Assembly: GCA_011523635.1 (NCBI GenBank)
Contig: WTGI01000087.1
Span: forward strand, 62,001-126,000
From: Acidimicrobiia bacterium
GTDB lineage: Bacteria; Actinomycetota; Acidimicrobiia; Spongiisociales; Spongiisociaceae
Reading direction: 5' to 3'
DNA: 64,000 nucleotides
In this document: positions 9,050 to 16,833 of the stretch, in pieces
How positions within the stretch are numbered: position 1 is the stretch's first letter
Layout: each line of letters starts with the position of its first letter
Notes under the pieces: model-generated
Databases searched by the model: none
What the model was told of the DNA's origin: nothing
The model's input: only the letters and a program-made list of their open reading frames with translations
Program-made: the position numbers and the translations under genes

Positions 9050-10711
9050 ATGGATTCTAACCCTCCGAGCGCACGTGGGCGCCGGGTTCTCGTTTCCGCG
9101 GCCGGACGGATGGCGGTACTCGCCATCCTCTTGGCGATCGCCTTCTACCTCTGGCCGGACGGAGAGTCGGCCGAGGAAGCCGCACCGTCGAGCGTCGCCG
9201 CCCCCACCTCAGCCGCGGATCCCGCAGACTCGGTCGGGGGACCTTCCACGGACACCTCCTCTCCCGATACCGGCCCGGTCACCGGGAAGGACGACCGATC
9301 CGGAGAGCCCTCCTCCCAGGCGGCGCCCGCGCCGGCTCCGGCGGAGAGGGATTGCTCGCCCCGCATCCCGGAGGACTTCCGCCCCACTCAGACCTCGGCC
9401 GTCACGGTCAGCGTCGAGATCTCTCAGGCCGCCTTCACGTGTGCCTACGAGGTCGGTCTGGCCTTCGCCACCAATCCGGCGGCCATGGCCACCATGGCCG
9501 CAAGTGGCCTTCGAGGGCCTCTGCTGCTGGTCGGCCAGTGGTTCGATGATCAGTTGATGGACGAGCTTCGCCGCCTGGCGCCGGAGCGGATCGTGGCCGC
9601 CGGCTTTGACGAGCGGGTGCTTCTCGACGCCCTCGCCGGGTTCACCGTCGAGCCGGTGGAGGTCGATTGGCAGGCGGCTTTCCCGTCCGACGCCAGGACC
9701 CCGGACCGCGTCTGGCTGGTGGATCCGGCCGCGCCGTCCGCCCTGATGGCCCTCGGTATCCAGATCGGTGTCGGCGTGGTCGTGGTGGAAGGGGATCTGA
9801 GGGCCCTTCCCGCCTACGCGCGGAAGATGATCGCGGGCGCTACCAAGGTGGACCTGCTCTCGGACTTCGACGATGATCTGGCGTGGCAGTTGGAGGTGGT
9901 CCGGCGGAACGCCGAGATTCCCGGGGGCGGCCTGCTCATGTTCGGAGAGGGCGACGGGCGCCGGCTGGTGGCCGTGTACGGGCACCCGGTGACGTCCGCG
10001 CTCGGGGTGCTGGGCGAGCAAAGCCCCCAAGAAGGCGTCGAGCGGCTCCAGTCGATCATGGAGGGATACGGCGCGGACGGCTCGATCGTGCTTCCCACCT
10101 TCGAGATCATCGCCACCGTCGCCTCGGCCGGAGCCGGTCGGGACGGCGACTACTCGTCCGAAACGGCAAGGGATGTGATCCGGCCATGGATCGAGATCGC
10201 TGACGCCAACGACGTCTACGTGGTCTTGGACCTGCAGCCGGGCCGTACCGACTTCCTGACCCAGGCGAAGATATACGAGGAGTTCCTTCGCCTACCCCAC
10301 GTCGGCCTCGCCCTGGATCCCGAGTGGAGGCTGAAGCCCGACCAGGTCCATCTGCGCCAGATCGGTACGGTCGACGCCGCGGAGATCAACCGGGTGATCG
10401 AATGGCTCGCGGCGATAGTCCGGGAGGAAGCACTCCCCCAGAAGCTCCTGATCATCCACCAGTTCCGGTTCTCCATGATCACCAACCGCCCCCTGATAGA
10501 GACGCCTCCCGAACTGGCGGTGTTGATCCAGATGGACGGGCAGGGAAGCCTGGAGGCCAAGTACAGCACCTGGAACGCCCTGACCCTCGAACCCGACGCC
10601 GACCGGTTCTGGTGGGGCTGGAAGAACTTCTATGACGAGGACTCCCCCACCGCCACCCCCGAACAGGTCCTGAAGCTGACCCCGGTGCCGGTGTTCGTAT
10701 CCTTCCAGTAG
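9050..10711 (+). CDS. Membrane-anchored protein resembling cell-wall-binding-repeat-2 proteins
   Basis: 553-aa protein of unknown role. ATG 9050 is chosen over a longer open frame because that extension crosses the tRNA-Pro gene; AGGAG lies about 12 nt upstream. An N-terminal membrane anchor (residues ~20-36, MAVLAILLAIAFYLWP) precedes a low-complexity Ser/Pro/Ala/Asp linker (~40-105), as in surface-exposed proteins. Residues ~115-260 contain segments such as GPLLLVGQWFDDQLMDELRRL and APERIVAAGFDERVLLDAL. These resemble the pattern of putative cell-wall-binding repeat 2 domains (a title-plus-index motif); this is inference. The C-terminal ~200 residues (VVLDLQPGRTDF, LALDPEWRL, LIIHQFR) look like a compact enzyme or barrel-like domain that I cannot name. 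It is probably a single-gene unit inside the tRNA cluster. Confidence 0.75.
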   Translation: MDSNPPSARGRRVLVSAAGRMAVLAILLAIAFYLWPDGESAEEAAPSSVAAPTSAADPADSVGGPSTDTSSPDTGPVTGKDDRSGEPSSQAAPAPAPAERDCSPRIPEDFRPTQTSAVTVSVEISQAAFTCAYEVGLAFATNPAAMATMAASGLRGPLLLVGQWFDDQLMDELRRLAPERIVAAGFDERVLLDALAGFTVEPVEVDWQAAFPSDARTPDRVWLVDPAAPSALMALGIQIGVGVVVVEGDLRALPAYARKMIAGATKVDLLSDFDDDLAWQLEVVRRNAEIPGGGLLMFGEGDGRRLVAVYGHPVTSALGVLGEQSPQEGVERLQSIMEGYGADGSIVLPTFEIIATVASAGAGRDGDYSSETARDVIRPWIEIADANDVYVVLDLQPGRTDFLTQAKIYEEFLRLPHVGLALDPEWRLKPDQVHLRQIGTVDAAEINRVIEWLAAIVREEALPQKLLIIHQFRFSMITNRPLIETPPELAVLIQMDGQGSLEAKYSTWNALTLEPDADRFWWGWKNFYDEDSPTATPEQVLKLTPVPVFVSFQ

Positions 10712-10712
10712 T

Positions 10713-10784
10713 GGCCGGTATCCAGTTGCTAGTTCCTAATTACATCGGCAACTTATGACTAACAACTAGCGACTAATAACTAGA
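10713..10784. repeat. Degenerate heptamer repeat cluster R2 (between convergent gene and tRNA-Leu)
   Basis: Directly after the stop codon of the 553-aa gene, 7-nt units run in register: GTGGCCG, GTATCCA, GTTGCTA, GTTCCTA, then TTATGAC, TAACAAC, TAGCGAC, TAATAAC, TAGA. The first half is in GTTGCTA orientation and the second in AAC orientation, so the block is an imperfect inverted repeat. It ends a few bases from the 3' end of tRNA-Leu. Confidence 0.75.
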
Positions 10785-10787
10785 TCG

Positions 10788-10869
10788 TGCGGGTGGAGGG
10801 ACTCGAACCCCCACGGGCATTGCCCACCAGGACCTAAACCTGGCGCGTCTACCGTTCCGCCACACCCGC
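10788..10869 (-). tRNA. tRNA-Leu (TAG anticodon)
   Basis: Class II tRNA with a long variable arm (TGGGCAATGCCCG region). Acceptor GCGGGTG pairs with CACCCGC. The anticodon arm CCAGG-TTTAGGT-CCTGG gives TAG. Discriminator A. Length 82 nt without CCA. Confidence 0.95.
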
Positions 10870-10908
10870 GACGAGGGACGCTGTTGACCGCTGCGGAACC
10901 GTCCCGGA

Positions 10909-10984
<76 letters not shown>

Positions 10985-11020
10985 GCAGGGCATTGTAGCG
11001 GTCTGCCTGCGAAACAACCA

Positions 11021-11141
11021 GGTGTGTTATGGCTGCCATCGGCGTCCCGTCGCTGCGTTCCGCTTCCTCAACGTACCGCTGCGGGTACGCCTTCGTCAGC
11101 GGGCCTTGCGAGGAACACCGCTGCCGACGCCATACCACACC
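11021..11141. repeat. 121-nt imperfect inverted repeat (long hairpin)
   Basis: The outer arms GGTGTGTTATGGC (11021-11033) and GCCATACCACACC (11129-11141) pair over 12 of 13 positions. Inner paired blocks are TCGGC with its complement, GCTGCGTTCC with GGAACACCGC (8/10), and a tip GTACC/GGTAC around 11073-11088. It fills most of the 222-nt gap between tRNA-Lys and the end of rdgB. No conserved coding frame is apparent. It could be a REP/MITE-like element or a structured transcript end. Confidence 0.6.
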
Positions 11142-11206
11142 GCCGTTCCACAGACAGACCGCTCTAGTGGGCTTCCCAATCCTTCTGCCCGGCGTGGGGA
11201 AGCTGG

Positions 11207-11803
11207 TCACGTCCGGTGGGCCGAGAGGGCATCCGCCAGCGCCACGATGGCGCGGGCCCGGTGGCTGACCCTGCCCTTCTCCTGTGGCTCCATCTCCGCC
11301 AGGGTACGGCCGTCCACGTCGAAGACCGGGTCGTATCCGAAGCCTGCGGATCCCCGGCGCGCCAGGCCGATCTCACCGACCAGCTCTCCCTCCGCAACCA
11401 CCTCGGCGCCGTCCGCCAGGATTGCCACCACCACGGTCCGGAAACGGGCGGTGCGATCCTCCACGCCCCGCAGGGCCGCGAGCAGGGCGTCCACGTTCGA
11501 CCGGTACGTGGCATCCGGCCCCGAGTACCGGGCCGTGTGGACTCCGGGAGCACCGCCTAGCGCGTCCACTTCCAGGCCGGTGTCGTCGGCGATCGAGGGC
11601 AGGCCGGTGCTGCGCGCCACCTGGCGGGCCTTGAGGAGCGCGTTGCCTTCTAGCGTGGGTGCGTCCTCCACCACATCGGGCCATTCCATCCCGCGGACCA
11701 CCTCCTCGACGATCCCGTGCCGAGTCAGCAGCGTCTCGAGCTCGGCGATCTTGTCCGGGTTCTTGGAGGCCACCACCGCTCGCTCGATGACCGGACGGCT
11801 CAC
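11207..11803 (-). CDS. rdgB: Non-canonical purine NTP pyrophosphatase (RdgB/HAM1 family)
   Basis: Hydrolyses dITP, XTP and ITP to monophosphates, keeping deaminated purines out of nucleic acids. The 198-aa protein has the N-terminal substrate loop ASKNPDKIAELE (family SxNxxK), the metal-binding region EGNALLKA followed by IADDTGLEVDALGG, the GFGYDPVF segment and the C-terminal SHRARA motif. The start is GTG 11801-11803, sharing a GTGA with the rph stop, so it is translationally coupled to rph. The MBL-rph-rdgB order is the actinobacterial arrangement (Rv1339-Rv1340-Rv1341 in M. tuberculosis). Confidence 0.96.
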   Translation of the reverse strand: MSRPVIERAVVASKNPDKIAELETLLTRHGIVEEVVRGMEWPDVVEDAPTLEGNALLKARQVARSTGLPSIADDTGLEVDALGGAPGVHTARYSGPDATYRSNVDALLAALRGVEDRTARFRTVVVAILADGAEVVAEGELVGEIGLARRGSAGFGYDPVFDVDGRTLAEMEPQEKGRVSHRARAIVALADALSAHRT

Positions 11804-12510
11804 CCGGCCACCAGTTCCGCCTGGAGGTCTGCGATCCGGGCGATCCCCGACGCAGCCAGGTCCAGAAGCTCATCCAGTTCGGCCCGGCTGAACGGAAGCT
11901 GTTCGGCGGTGCCCTGGACCTCCACCAGCAGGCCGCGCCCGGTCATCACCACGTTGAGGTCCACCGAGGCCGCCACGTCGTCCTGGTACTCCAGGTCGAG
12001 CAGCGGTACGCCTCCCACCAACCCCACCGAGATGGCGGCCACCCGATCGAGTAGCGGGTTGGTTGCCAGAAGGCCCTCGGCCACCGTCCACTCCAGGGCG
12101 TCGTGGAGGGCGATCCATCCTGCGTTGATCGCCGCCGTGCGCGTCCCTCCGTCAGCCTGGATCACATCGCAGTCCACCGTAACCATCGTGTCGGCCATCT
12201 TCTCGAGGGCCACCACCGCGCGAAGGGAACGGCCGATGAGCCTGGAGATCTCCTTGGGGCGCCCTGATGTGTAGGAACTACGAGAGATGCGCTGGTTACC
12301 GGATCCCGGAAGCATGGCGTACTCGGCCTTCACCCATCCCCGGTTGGTATTCCGCATCCAGGGCGGCACCTTGTCCGCAATCGAAGCGGTGGCCAGTACC
12401 ACCGTCCGACCCATCTCGATCAACACCGAGCCCGGCGTCATCTCGGTGTAACCCCGCGTGATGCGAATCGCCCTCAACTCGTCGGCCGGTCTCTCTCTCG
12501 AAGGGCTCAT
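11800..12510 (-). CDS. rph: Ribonuclease PH
   Basis: Phosphorolytic 3'-to-5' exoribonuclease that trims tRNA 3' ends. The 236-aa protein begins MSPSRERPADELRAIRI. It has the PNPase/RNase PH fold signatures NRGWVKAEYAMLPGS, RISRSSYTSGRPKEISRLIGRSLR region and DCDVIQADGGTRTAAI. The ATG at 12508-12510 is preferred over a GTG six bases upstream because GGGGTGG is then at proper distance. It overlaps rdgB by 4 nt and begins 19 nt after the metallo-hydrolase stop. Confidence 0.96.
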   Translation of the reverse strand: MSPSRERPADELRAIRITRGYTEMTPGSVLIEMGRTVVLATASIADKVPPWMRNTNRGWVKAEYAMLPGSGNQRISRSSYTSGRPKEISRLIGRSLRAVVALEKMADTMVTVDCDVIQADGGTRTAAINAGWIALHDALEWTVAEGLLATNPLLDRVAAISVGLVGGVPLLDLEYQDDVAASVDLNVVMTGRGLLVEVQGTAEQLPFSRAELDELLDLAASGIARIADLQAELVAG

Positions 12511-12529
12511 GCTCACACCACCCCGCTTG

Positions 12530-13273
12530 TCATACCGTCATGCGGGCGCCGGGCACGGCCAGCGCCACCGGGCCGTCGAACTCGGACTCCGCCTCGGCCA
12601 GGACCCGGCCGGGGTCCTCATGGGCGGGGACATGTGTCAGCACCAGACGCCCCACACCCGCCGCGGCGGCCATGGTTCCGGCCTCGGCGCCGGTCATGTG
12701 ATGGGGATAGGTGTCAGGACCCCTCCGGCCGGTCCTGGAAGCCTCGGCCAGCAGCAGGTCGGATCCCGCCGCGTGCGAGGCGACCGCGTCGCTCGGCCCG
12801 GTGTCGGCGGTGTAGGTGACCGAGCGGTCCCCCGCCGTTATGCGCGGCGCCAGGGTGGGCGGAGGATGGTTGGTCCTCACCGTCGAGACTTCCATCGACC
12901 CCAACCGGACCGAATCACCATCACCCGCGGTGACGAACTCGAAGGCGCTGTCCAATGCCGCCGGGTGCTGCAGGAACGCCGCCAGCGCTTCGGCCAGGCC
13001 TTCCGGGCAGACGACCGGGATCCGGCCTCGCCGGACCGGCCCGTAGACAACCGAGTGATACAGGGCGAAGAAGTCGGAGCAGTGGTCGGGATGCCGATGG
13101 GACAGGAACACGGCGTCGATCTCCATCGGGTCCAACTCGTTGCACAGGGCCAGGTAGGTACCCGGCCCTGCGTCCATCCAGAGGTTCGTCTCGCCGTCCG
13201 AGACCAGGTAACCGGAAGCGGGGCGCCCGGCGGTCGGATAGGTGCCGTTGGCGCCCAGCACCGTCAATTGCAT
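12530..13273 (-). CDS. MBL-fold metallo-hydrolase, Rv1339-like phosphodiesterase
   Basis: 247-aa metallo-beta-lactamase-fold protein. The metal site is HRHPDH (HxHxDH) with further ligands in TADTGPSD and LTHVPAHED. The start ATG 13271-13273 gives MQLTVLGANGTYPTAG, the usual beginning of this subfamily. Its position upstream of rph-rdgB matches mycobacterial Rv1339, described as an atypical class II cyclic-nucleotide phosphodiesterase, so cAMP hydrolysis is a reasonable inference. RNase Z-like nuclease activity is the main alternative. The murI gene that often precedes it is absent; dprA lies upstream instead. Confidence 0.85.
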   Translation of the reverse strand: MQLTVLGANGTYPTAGRPASGYLVSDGETNLWMDAGPGTYLALCNELDPMEIDAVFLSHRHPDHCSDFFALYHSVVYGPVRRGRIPVVCPEGLAEALAAFLQHPAALDSAFEFVTAGDGDSVRLGSMEVSTVRTNHPPPTLAPRITAGDRSVTYTADTGPSDAVASHAAGSDLLLAEASRTGRRGPDTYPHHMTGAEAGTMAAAAGVGRLVLTHVPAHEDPGRVLAEAESEFDGPVALAVPGARMTV

Positions 13274-13305
13274 GACTCCAGCGTAGCCATTGGTCCCTAG
13301 GGCTC

Positions 13306-14364
13306 TCACAGGACCGGACGCCCCGACGTCCTGCCCGGAACGGTCACCACCATGCCGTCGCCGTCGATAGTGGCCGCTCCCTGCGCCATCAGGCGCCCCA
13401 GCTCGGCCATACCAGCCACAGGGTCTTCGCCCAGCGTCGCCAGGAAATCCGCCACAGGAAGGCCCGGATCCCCCACAGCCGCGGCTGCCTCGGACGGTGT
13501 GGCGGCGGGGGACGGTCCTATGGACAGCTCCAGACTCTCCACCAAGTCGTCGGCATCCAGGACAGGAAAGGCGCCGTCCCTGACCAGCAGGTTGCATCCC
13601 ACCGAGCTGGACCTGCCCACGTCACCCGGCGTGGCGAAGATATCGCGGCCCTGCTCGAGGGCCATCCGGGCGGTGACCAGCGCGCCTCCCTTGACGCCGG
13701 CCTCCACCACCACCACCGCTTGCGCGATCCCGGATATGAGCCGGTTCCGGGGCGGGAAACGCCAACCGAGCGGGCGGGCGCCCGGCGGAGCCTCGCTCCA
13801 CACCGCACCCCCCGCCTCCAGGAGCGACAACCCCAGGTCGCGGTGGGCGCGCGGGTACCAGACGTCCACCCCGGAGCCCAGCACCGCGATGCCCGGTGTG
13901 GGACCGCGCAGCGAACCCCGGTGGGCGGCGCCGTCGATGCCCTTGGCCAGGCCGCTCACCACCCACCAGCCGGCCCGCGACACCGCCTCTCCGTATCTCT
14001 CCGCCAGACGCCTCCCGTAGGTGGTGCAGGCGCGGGTGCCCACGATCGCCACCGCCTTGCCCGAGAACGGCCCACCCTTCTGGAAGAGGAACAGCGGGGC
14101 GTCCTCCAGGTCGCCGAGCCGGCAGGGGAAGCTCGGCTCGCCTCGGACCAGGAACTCGATCCCGGCCCCGTCGAGCTGCTCCCTCCGCTCGTCCGCCGGG
14201 ACACCGGCTGCTTCCCGGGCGACGGCGGGGACCGCCAACTCGCCCTGCTCGATCTTCCTCAGGACCCGCGTCGGGGTTCCGGCCTTGCTGACGAGTTTGC
14301 GGAGCCGATCCGGGTGCATGCCGACATGGGCCAGCCTGATGAGGGCGTCGGGGTCGTAGGTCAT
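13306..14364 (-). CDS. dprA: DNA-processing protein DprA
   Basis: Loads RecA onto incoming single-stranded DNA during natural transformation. The 352-aa protein has an N-terminal helical (SAM-like) region and the Rossmann-type core with VAIVGTRACTTYGRRLA, VSGLAKGIDGAAHRGSL, GIAVLGSGVDVWYP, PPRNRLISG and VVEAGVKGGALVTA. A C-terminal winged-helix-like tail follows. ATG 14362-14364 overlaps the comM stop as ATGA, so the two competence genes are coupled. This matches the comM-dprA pair of other actinobacteria. Confidence 0.95.
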   Translation of the reverse strand: MTYDPDALIRLAHVGMHPDRLRKLVSKAGTPTRVLRKIEQGELAVPAVAREAAGVPADERREQLDGAGIEFLVRGEPSFPCRLGDLEDAPLFLFQKGGPFSGKAVAIVGTRACTTYGRRLAERYGEAVSRAGWWVVSGLAKGIDGAAHRGSLRGPTPGIAVLGSGVDVWYPRAHRDLGLSLLEAGGAVWSEAPPGARPLGWRFPPRNRLISGIAQAVVVVEAGVKGGALVTARMALEQGRDIFATPGDVGRSSSVGCNLLVRDGAFPVLDADDLVESLELSIGPSPAATPSEAAAAVGDPGLPVADFLATLGEDPVAGMAELGRLMAQGAATIDGDGMVVTVPGRTSGRPVL

Positions 14365-15833
14365 ACCAGCCCCCTCAGGGCCAGCGCCTCGGCGGCGTGA
14401 GGCTCCTCGACCGCGATCGACCCGGCGAGGTCGGCGATGGTTCGGGACAGGCGGCGGACCCGGTCGAAGCCCCGTCCGGTGAGGCTGCCATGCCGGAGGG
14501 CGCCCTCGACCAACCGCTTGGCGCCGAGAGCCGCTTCCAGCGAGTCGAGTGCGGTCCGGCTCAGATCGCGGTTGCGGCACCCGCGAAGCTCCTGGGCCTC
14601 ACGGGCCGATGCGATCCGCTTGGCCACCTCGCTCGAGGGCTCCTCGGGCGGGCCGATCATGGCGTCCGGGTCCACCCTGTTGACCTTGATGCGGATATCG
14701 AAGCGGTCCATCAGCGGACCCGACAGGCGCCGCCTGTAGCGCTGCTTCATGCGGTCCGAGCACGAGCATCCATGCCGGTAGTCACCGTCGTACCCGCAGG
14801 GGCACGGGTTGGTAGCCGCCACCAGCTGGACCATGGCCGGGAAGGTGACCGAGACGCCCTTACGGGCGATGGTCACCTGACCTTCTTCCAACGGCTGCCG
14901 GAGCCCGTCCAGCAGGCTCGGCGGGAACTCCCCGAGTTCATCGAGGAACAACACGCCGCGGTGCGCCATGCTGATCTCGCCGGGGACAGGTATCCCCGAT
15001 CCTCCGCCTATCACGGCCGCCGTGGTGGCCGTGTGGTGCGGCGAGCGGATGGGAGGCTGGAACAGCGATGGTCTGGCCCGGCCCGCTGACGACCAGACCT
15101 GCGCCACCTCCAGGGCGCTCCGCTCGTCAAGTGGTGGCAACACGCCCGGCACGCATCGGGCCAGCATGGTCTTGCCCGACCCCGGCGCGCCCGAAAGGAG
15201 CAGGTGATGCCCACCCGCGGCCGCGACTTCGAGCGCCCGCTTCGCGAGTGGCTGGCCGCGCACTTCCGAGAGGTCGGGCATGGGTACGGTGGGCGGCTCG
15301 GCCGGCGGCGGCGGCCGGTAATCACCCTCTCCCAGAGCGGCAGCTATCGCGGCTCCCAGCGATCCCGCCATACGCACTTTGGCAGACGAGACGATGCTCG
15401 CCTCCTCGGCTGCGCCCGGGGGCAGGACGCACGGGACTCCCATGTCCGACGCCACGATGGCCGCTCCGAGGCCGCCCCGGGCAGGCCGGATACGCCCATC
15501 CAGAGCCAATTCACCCAGGGCGACCACCTGGCATGCGCCTTTCGGGATCTCGCCGGCGGCGGCCAGCAACGCCAACGCTATGGGAAGGTCGTACGCGCTT
15601 CCCGACTTGGGAAGGTCGGCCGGCGCCAGGTTCACCGTTACCGTTTTCGGCGGGAATCGGTAGCCGGCCACCGACATGGCCGCCATGACCCGGTCCTTGG
15701 CCTCCCGAACTGCGGTATCGGGCAAGCCCACCACGTTCAGACGGCCCTTCTCTCCTCCTCCGACATGAGCCTCCACCCTGACGGCGCGCGCCTCTACGCC
15801 GACCAGGGCTACGGAGTTGGTTGATGCGAACAT
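14361..15833 (-). CDS. comM: YifB/ComM family Mg-chelatase-like AAA+ ATPase
   Basis: AAA+ helicase promoting branch migration during integration of transforming DNA (known for ComM). The 490 aa comprise an N-terminal Lon-protease-like fold domain (residues 1-~170), Walker A GAPGSGKT (215-222) and Walker B GVLFLDELGEF. The family signature ATNPCPCGYDGD and a C-terminal helical domain follow. I choose ATG 15831-15833 because MFASTNSVALVGVEA aligns with the usual N-terminus; an ATG 12 nt upstream is the alternative. It is followed by dprA in the same operon. Confidence 0.93.
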   Translation of the reverse strand: MFASTNSVALVGVEARAVRVEAHVGGGEKGRLNVVGLPDTAVREAKDRVMAAMSVAGYRFPPKTVTVNLAPADLPKSGSAYDLPIALALLAAAGEIPKGACQVVALGELALDGRIRPARGGLGAAIVASDMGVPCVLPPGAAEEASIVSSAKVRMAGSLGAAIAAALGEGDYRPPPPAEPPTVPMPDLSEVRGQPLAKRALEVAAAGGHHLLLSGAPGSGKTMLARCVPGVLPPLDERSALEVAQVWSSAGRARPSLFQPPIRSPHHTATTAAVIGGGSGIPVPGEISMAHRGVLFLDELGEFPPSLLDGLRQPLEEGQVTIARKGVSVTFPAMVQLVAATNPCPCGYDGDYRHGCSCSDRMKQRYRRRLSGPLMDRFDIRIKVNRVDPDAMIGPPEEPSSEVAKRIASAREAQELRGCRNRDLSRTALDSLEAALGAKRLVEGALRHGSLTGRGFDRVRRLSRTIADLAGSIAVEEPHAAEALALRGLV

Positions 15834-15939
15834 GACCTCAAGCATGGGGAGGGGCTGTGACACGATTGCCGAGAACGCGAAAAGTTCCCGTGACGCCGCC
15901 AGGGCCGGCCTGATGCGAACGCCGGGATAACATCGCCGT

Positions 15940-16053
15940 ATGGGATTCAACCCCTTCCGCAAGCAAGAGCGTCGGGCGGCCGACGTCGCGATGGTGGTGG
16001 GAGCCATCGCTGTGACCGCTGCCCTGGTGGCATGGGCCTTCCTGGGCGGCTGA
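15940..16053 (+). CDS. Small single-pass membrane protein (37 aa)
   Basis: A short open frame encodes MGFNPFRKQERRAADV followed by a hydrophobic helix (residues ~17-35) and stop. The basic N-terminus and single transmembrane segment predict an inner-membrane peptide with cytoplasmic N-terminus. It is divergent from comM. A GATAAC hexamer (about 15926) lies close to the ATG, so the message may have a very short leader. Its stop lies inside the next gene's start region (ATG at 16032), implying coupling. Function unknown; coding status rests on frame, composition and coupling only. Confidence 0.55.
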   Translation: MGFNPFRKQERRAADVAMVVGAIAVTAALVAWAFLGG

Positions 16054-16250
16054 GCGTCCGTCCGGTCCAGCCCTCCTCCGCTCTCAAGCCCTACGAATGC
16101 GGGGGTTGCGGGCAGACCATCCCGAAGGGGCGGTACCACGTCGTGGTGGTACCCGACGAGGCCCCGGACCTGCGCCGGCACTGGCACCGGGGGTGCTGGA
16201 ACAAGGAGCGGCGGCGCGTCGGTGGCCGAGGTGTGGAACTGGATGAGTAG
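16032..16250 (+). CDS. Small actinobacterial zinc-ribbon protein (72 aa)
   Basis: The protein contains YECGGCGQTIPKGRYHVVVV then DLRRHWHRGCWNKERRR: a CxxC pair and an HWHxxC half-site that would make one zinc site. I recall similar short actinobacterial proteins with a CPGCxxEI...HVVVWP...RRHWHxxCW pattern, function unknown and sometimes mis-annotated as ATP/GTP-binding. ATG 16032 overlaps the preceding 37-aa gene by 22 nt; the conserved part starts about 20 residues in. The C-terminus is basic, compatible with nucleic-acid binding, which is inference. Confidence 0.75.
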   Translation: MGLPGRLSVRPVQPSSALKPYECGGCGQTIPKGRYHVVVVPDEAPDLRRHWHRGCWNKERRRVGGRGVELDE

Positions 16251-16253
16251 TCT

Positions 16254-16323
16254 CTAGCTTGTAGATATAGTATCTAATATCTACCACAACGCTAACAACT
16301 AGCAACTAGCAACTAGCAACTAC
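16254..16323. repeat. Heptamer repeat cluster R3 (between convergent zinc-ribbon gene and yraN)
   Basis: Three perfect AACTAGC units (16297-16317) plus AACTAC lie next to the yraN stop. On the other side is an AT-rich inverted repeat TAGATA...TATCTA (16262-16283) with a divergent CTCTAGCTTGTAG unit. The two flanking genes converge on this block. Confidence 0.85.
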
Positions 16324-16327
16324 TTGT

Positions 16328-16675
16328 CTAGGCGACCCGTGGGTGCCACTCGACCCCCACGCCGTCGTTCCCGACTACGACGGTGACCAGATCGACCCGG
16401 CGGATTCCTAGCGAACGAGCCATCCGCGCCACCTGCCGCGCCTTGCGGTCTGTGAAGTTCCATCGGGGATGCTCATCCGAGGTTTCCATGCCTGTCTTCA
16501 CCTCCACCACGAACCGTCCCCTCCGGTCGGCCGCCACCAGATCGACCTCTCCCCTGCCGATACGGATGTTCCTGCCCAGCACCCGGACCCCGTTCCGCTC
16601 CAGGAAGGAGGCCGCCACCCGCTCCCCGAACGCGCCCAAGCGGCGCCCGTGAGTGCTTAAGTCTCTGTCGCGCAT
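16328..16675 (-). CDS. yraN: YraN family protein (UPF0102, endonuclease-like)
   Basis: 115-aa protein of the UPF0102 family, whose fold resembles Holliday-junction resolvases and restriction-type nucleases; role unproven. Conserved features are GAFGERVAASFLERNG near the N-terminus, the GRGEVDLVA acidic site and VVEVKTG, which make the putative E-D-ExK metal centre. The start ATG is 16673-16675. It lies between lepB and comM, as in M. tuberculosis (Rv2898c between lepB-side genes and Rv2897c). Confidence 0.9.
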   Translation of the reverse strand: MRDRDLSTHGRRLGAFGERVAASFLERNGVRVLGRNIRIGRGEVDLVAADRRGRFVVEVKTGMETSDEHPRWNFTDRKARQVARMARSLGIRRVDLVTVVVGNDGVGVEWHPRVA

Positions 16676-16780
16676 ATGAATCGAGCCTATCGGTCCGGCA
16701 GTACGGCCGCCTGGTCATCCGGCCGCTCCACCCAACCTAAGGCCCGCCCGTGACAGGTCCGCAGTCGACGGAAGAGAGCG

Positions 16781-16830
16781 AATATAATCTATTACAACTA
16801 GCAACTAGCAACTAGCAACTAGCAACTAGA
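16781..16830. repeat. Heptamer repeat cluster R4 (lepB/yraN spacer)
   Basis: Four perfect AACTAGC units and one AACTAGA occupy 16796-16830 in exact 7-nt register, preceded by AATATAATCTATTAC (16781-16795). The block ends 3 nt from the lepB stop codon. It is the longest uninterrupted array in the window. The AATATAA flank is shared with R1. Confidence 0.9.
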
Positions 16831-16833
16831 ACG

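Noticed and set aside
10713-10869. Integration (att) site at the tRNA-Leu 3' end
   Set aside because: No integrase, no second copy of the tRNA 3' end in the window, and the flanking repeat belongs to the dispersed heptamer family.
11022-11891. 289-aa plus-strand open frame over the hairpin and rdgB
   Set aside because: Ser/Arg/Pro-rich shadow of rdgB; begins inside the inverted repeat and has no recognisable domain.
16781-16830. CRISPR-like array
   Set aside because: Units are 7 nt, contiguous and without spacers; no cas genes.
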